NCBI RefSeq assembly: GCF_003030465.1
Contig: NZ_CP028339.1
Location: 806,001-870,000, forward strand
DNA from: Thauera aromatica K172
GTDB lineage: Bacteria; Pseudomonadota; Gammaproteobacteria; Burkholderiales; Rhodocyclaceae
Direction of reading: 5' to 3'
DNA: 64,000 nucleotides
Shown: one piece after another, positions 62,100 to 64,000 of the stretch
Position numbering within the stretch: position 1 is the stretch's first letter
How the letters are laid out: every line of letters starts with the position of its first letter
Made by a program: the position numbers and the translations under genes
Notes under the pieces: generated by a model
Seen by the model: only the letters and a program-made list of their open reading frames with translations
What the model was told of the DNA's origin: nothing
Databases searched by the model: none

Positions 62100-62468
62100 G
62101 TGGTCCACCTCGCGTCCGGAAAGCTGATCGTGGTGGCCGCAGCGGGTTGCCCTTGCGTGCTGCGGCCGGGTCCATCGCATTTGCATGGAGTGGATGTGCG
62201 GAGAGTGCCTGTCTGCACGGTGATTTAGCAAGCCAGGAACGCAGGCAGTGCCGTCGCTCGCATTCATGACGAATACGAGGATATGCCATCTGTGGTCTTC
62301 CGGCCAGCCTGGGGCGCCGTTGCAGGTTCGGCCGAATGGTCCGGGGATGGCGTCGGCACACTCGCCAGCGCGGGAGATCCGGGAGGGGCAAGCGTGTCCG
62401 CGTGCGGGGCGCCTGGGGGCGTGCGTGCTAAACTCCGCGCCACTCCCCGCAACCCCGCTGGAAACCTC
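62100..62468. other. Intergenic region between the MaoC gene and glmU
   Basis: These 369 bases separate two divergent genes. An extended -10 (TGCTAAACT, 62426-62434) for glmU is the only clear element. I see no conserved coding signal, RNA gene or repeat in the rest. Confidence 0.4.
62426..62434 (+). promoter_or_regulatory. Extended -10 promoter candidate for glmU
   Basis: TGCTAAACT fits an extended -10 without a recognisable -35 and lies 35 bases before the glmU start. Confidence 0.35.
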
Positions 62469-63830
62469 ATGGAAGTCGTCGTTCTCGCCGCCGGTCAGGG
62501 CAAGCGCATGCGCTCGGTCCTGCCCAAGGTCCTCCAGCCGCTCGCCGGCCAGCCGCTGCTGGCCCATGTGCTGGCGGCCGCGCGCGCGCTCGAGGCGCGG
62601 CGCATCTGTGTGGTGCATGGCCATGGCGGCGAAGCGGTGCGCACGCGCCTGGATGCGCCCGACCTCGCCTGGGCGCGGCAGGAACCGCAGCTGGGCACCG
62701 GCCACGCGGTGCAGCAGGCGCTGGCGCACCTCACCGACGGCGAGCTGGCGCTGGTGCTGTACGGCGACGTGCCGCTGATCGGCGTGCCCACGCTGCACCG
62801 GCTGGTGGCCGCGTCCGGCGACGGGCGCCTCGCGCTGCTGACCGTGACGATGGACGACCCCACCGGCTACGGCCGCATCCTGCGCGACGCCACCGGCCGC
62901 GTCGCCCGCATCGTCGAGGACAAGGACGCCCGTGACGAGGAGCGCACGGTGAAGGAAGTGAATACCGGCATCCTCGTCGCCCCGGTCGTCCGCCTGCGCG
63001 ACTGGCTCGGGCGCATCGGCAACGACAACGCCCAGGGCGAGTACTACCTGACCGACATCATCGGGCTGGCGGTCGCCGACGGCGTCGAGGTCGCCAGCGT
63101 GCAGCCGGATACCGTCGCCGAGACCCTCGGCGTCAACAGCAAGGCCCAGCTCGCCGAGCTCGAGCGCCTCTACCAGGCCGGCATCGCCCGCCGTCTGCTT
63201 GACGAGGGCGTCACCCTGATCGACCCCGCGCGCCTCGACGTGCGCGGCGCGCTCCGCTGCGGGCGCGACGTCGAGATCGACGTCAATTGCGTGTTCGAAG
63301 GCGAGGTCGAACTCGGCGACGGCGTGCACATCGGCGCCCATTGCGTGATCCGCAACGCCCGTCTCGGCGCCGGCACCCGCGTTGCGCCGTTCAGCCACCT
63401 CGACGGCACCGCGATGGGCCGCGACTGCGTCATCGGCCCCTACGCCCGCACCCGCCCCGGCACCACGCTGGGCGACGACGTCCACCTGGGCAACTTCGTC
63501 GAGGTCAAGAACAGCGCGATCGCCGACCACTCGAAGGCCAACCACCTCGCCTATATCGGCGACGCCGACGTCGGCCGCCGGGTCAACATCGGCGCCGGCA
63601 CTATCACCTGCAACTACGACGGTGCCAACAAGCACCGCACCGTGATCGAGGACGAGGTCTTCATCGGCTCCGACTCCCAGCTCGTCGCCCCGGTGCGCGT
63701 CGGCCGCGGCGCCACCCTGGGCGCCGGCACCACGCTGACCAAGGACGCGCCGCCCGATCAGCTCACCGTGTCGCGGGCGAAGCAGATGTCGATCGCGAAC
63801 TGGAAGAAACCGCTCAAGCAGCCGCGCTGA
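62469..63830 (+). CDS. glmU: Bifunctional GlcNAc-1-P uridyltransferase/GlcN-1-P acetyltransferase
   Basis: A 453-residue enzyme that makes UDP-GlcNAc for peptidoglycan and lipopolysaccharide. The N-terminal pyrophosphorylase domain has [20 protein letters not shown]; the C-terminal acetyltransferase has the left-handed beta-helix of hexapeptide repeats and the catalytic His region [20 protein letters not shown]. The start at ATG 62469 yields the typical N-terminus. glmS follows 99 bases downstream in the same direction. Confidence 0.96.
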   Translation: MEVVVLAAGQGKRMRSVLPKVLQPLAGQPLLAHVLAAARALEARRICVVHGHGGEAVRTRLDAPDLAWARQEPQLGTGHAVQQALAHLTDGELALVLYGDVPLIGVPTLHRLVAASGDGRLALLTVTMDDPTGYGRILRDATGRVARIVEDKDARDEERTVKEVNTGILVAPVVRLRDWLGRIGNDNAQGEYYLTDIIGLAVADGVEVASVQPDTVAETLGVNSKAQLAELERLYQAGIARRLLDEGVTLIDPARLDVRGALRCGRDVEIDVNCVFEGEVELGDGVHIGAHCVIRNARLGAGTRVAPFSHLDGTAMGRDCVIGPYARTRPGTTLGDDVHLGNFVEVKNSAIADHSKANHLAYIGDADVGRRVNIGAGTITCNYDGANKHRTVIEDEVFIGSDSQLVAPVRVGRGATLGAGTTLTKDAPPDQLTVSRAKQMSIANWKKPLKQPR

Positions 63831-63929
63831 ACCCCGCGGGTGTGGCGGCAGGGCGCAGTGACGGGCGATGATCACCGCCCGCGGCGCACCGGCCGGCACG
63901 ATCCGACAACCGAACAAGGAAGCTCCGCC

Positions 63930-64000
63930 ATGTGTGGCATCGTCACCGCCATCGCTCCCGACAACGTCGTCCCCGTGCTGCTCGAGGGCCTGCGCAAGCT
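63930..64000 (+). CDS. glmS: Glutamine-fructose-6-phosphate aminotransferase, N-terminal part
   Basis: Only the first 23 codons are in the window. The N-terminus MCGIVTAIAPDNVVPVLLEG has the N-terminal nucleophile Cys2 of the glutamine amidotransferase domain, and the position directly after glmU makes GlmS the likely identity. An AAGGAAG ribosome binding site precedes the ATG. The gene continues beyond the right edge. Confidence 0.88.
   Translation, partial: MCGIVTAIAPDNVVPVLLEGLRK

Overview
The window is GC-rich chromosomal DNA of a betaproteobacterium, most likely a member of the Rhodocyclales close to Thauera or Azoarcus. The gene order pilMNOPQ-aroK-aroB-dgt-gltB-gltD, a complete nqrABCDEF set, a FadE/FadN-type beta-oxidation operon and a MaoC-Pta fusion next to ackA all fit that group. 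The placement is inferred from protein families and gene order, because no rRNA or tRNA gene is present. Almost all of the window is coding, mostly core metabolism and envelope genes, and the last gene (glmS) runs off the right edge.

Layout. 0-2 kb: a TauE/SafE exporter divergent from the LysR regulator cysB. 1.9-7.4 kb: a minus-strand group of lysE-type exporter, Atm1-type ABC exporter, Kef-type antiporter and asparaginase. 7.7-14.4 kb: a beta-oxidation operon (acyl-CoA dehydrogenase, thioesterase, hydroxyacyl-CoA dehydrogenase/enoyl-CoA hydratase, thiolase). 14.5-20.5 kb: the sodium-pumping NADH:quinone reductase operon behind a consensus -10 and a strongly folded leader. 20.6-24.1 kb: enoyl-CoA hydratase, ridA, recG. 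24.1-28 kb: the one clearly accessory stretch, with three toxin-antitoxin pairs, a relE-like remnant and a possible phage-gene fragment around ubiA. 28-37.4 kb: pyrF, ubiD, a small membrane protein, dacB, lysA with an lptM-like lipoprotein gene, cyaY and the penicillin-binding protein 1A gene. 37.5-52 kb: type IV pilus assembly (pilMNOPQ), shikimate genes (aroK, aroB), dGTPase and glutamate synthase. 52-64 kb: an AEC transporter, aroQ, a gamma-glutamyltranspeptidase gene split by an IS5-type insertion sequence, ackA with the MaoC-Pta fusion, a HAD protein, fabI with a kinase-like gene, a PhaJ-like MaoC hydratase, glmU and glmS.

How the genes work together. The fad operon turns fatty acyl-CoA into acetyl-CoA; NADH from this and other pathways can be used by Nqr to pump sodium ions. 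AckA with the Pta domain can interconvert acyl-CoA, acyl-phosphate and ATP. PilMNOP connect the pilus motor to the PilQ secretin. DacB, PBP1A, LysA, GlmU and GlmS all feed peptidoglycan synthesis. GltBD assimilates ammonium and has a leader holding a sigma70-type promoter, a perfect NtrC palindrome and an intrinsic terminator, which makes it the best regulatory candidate here.

I found no CRISPR array, tRNA, rRNA, integrase, origin or defence island. The most interesting signals are the gltB leader, the nested hairpin before nqrA, the insertion-sequence disruption of ggt with an exact CTAG duplication, and the toxin-antitoxin cluster.
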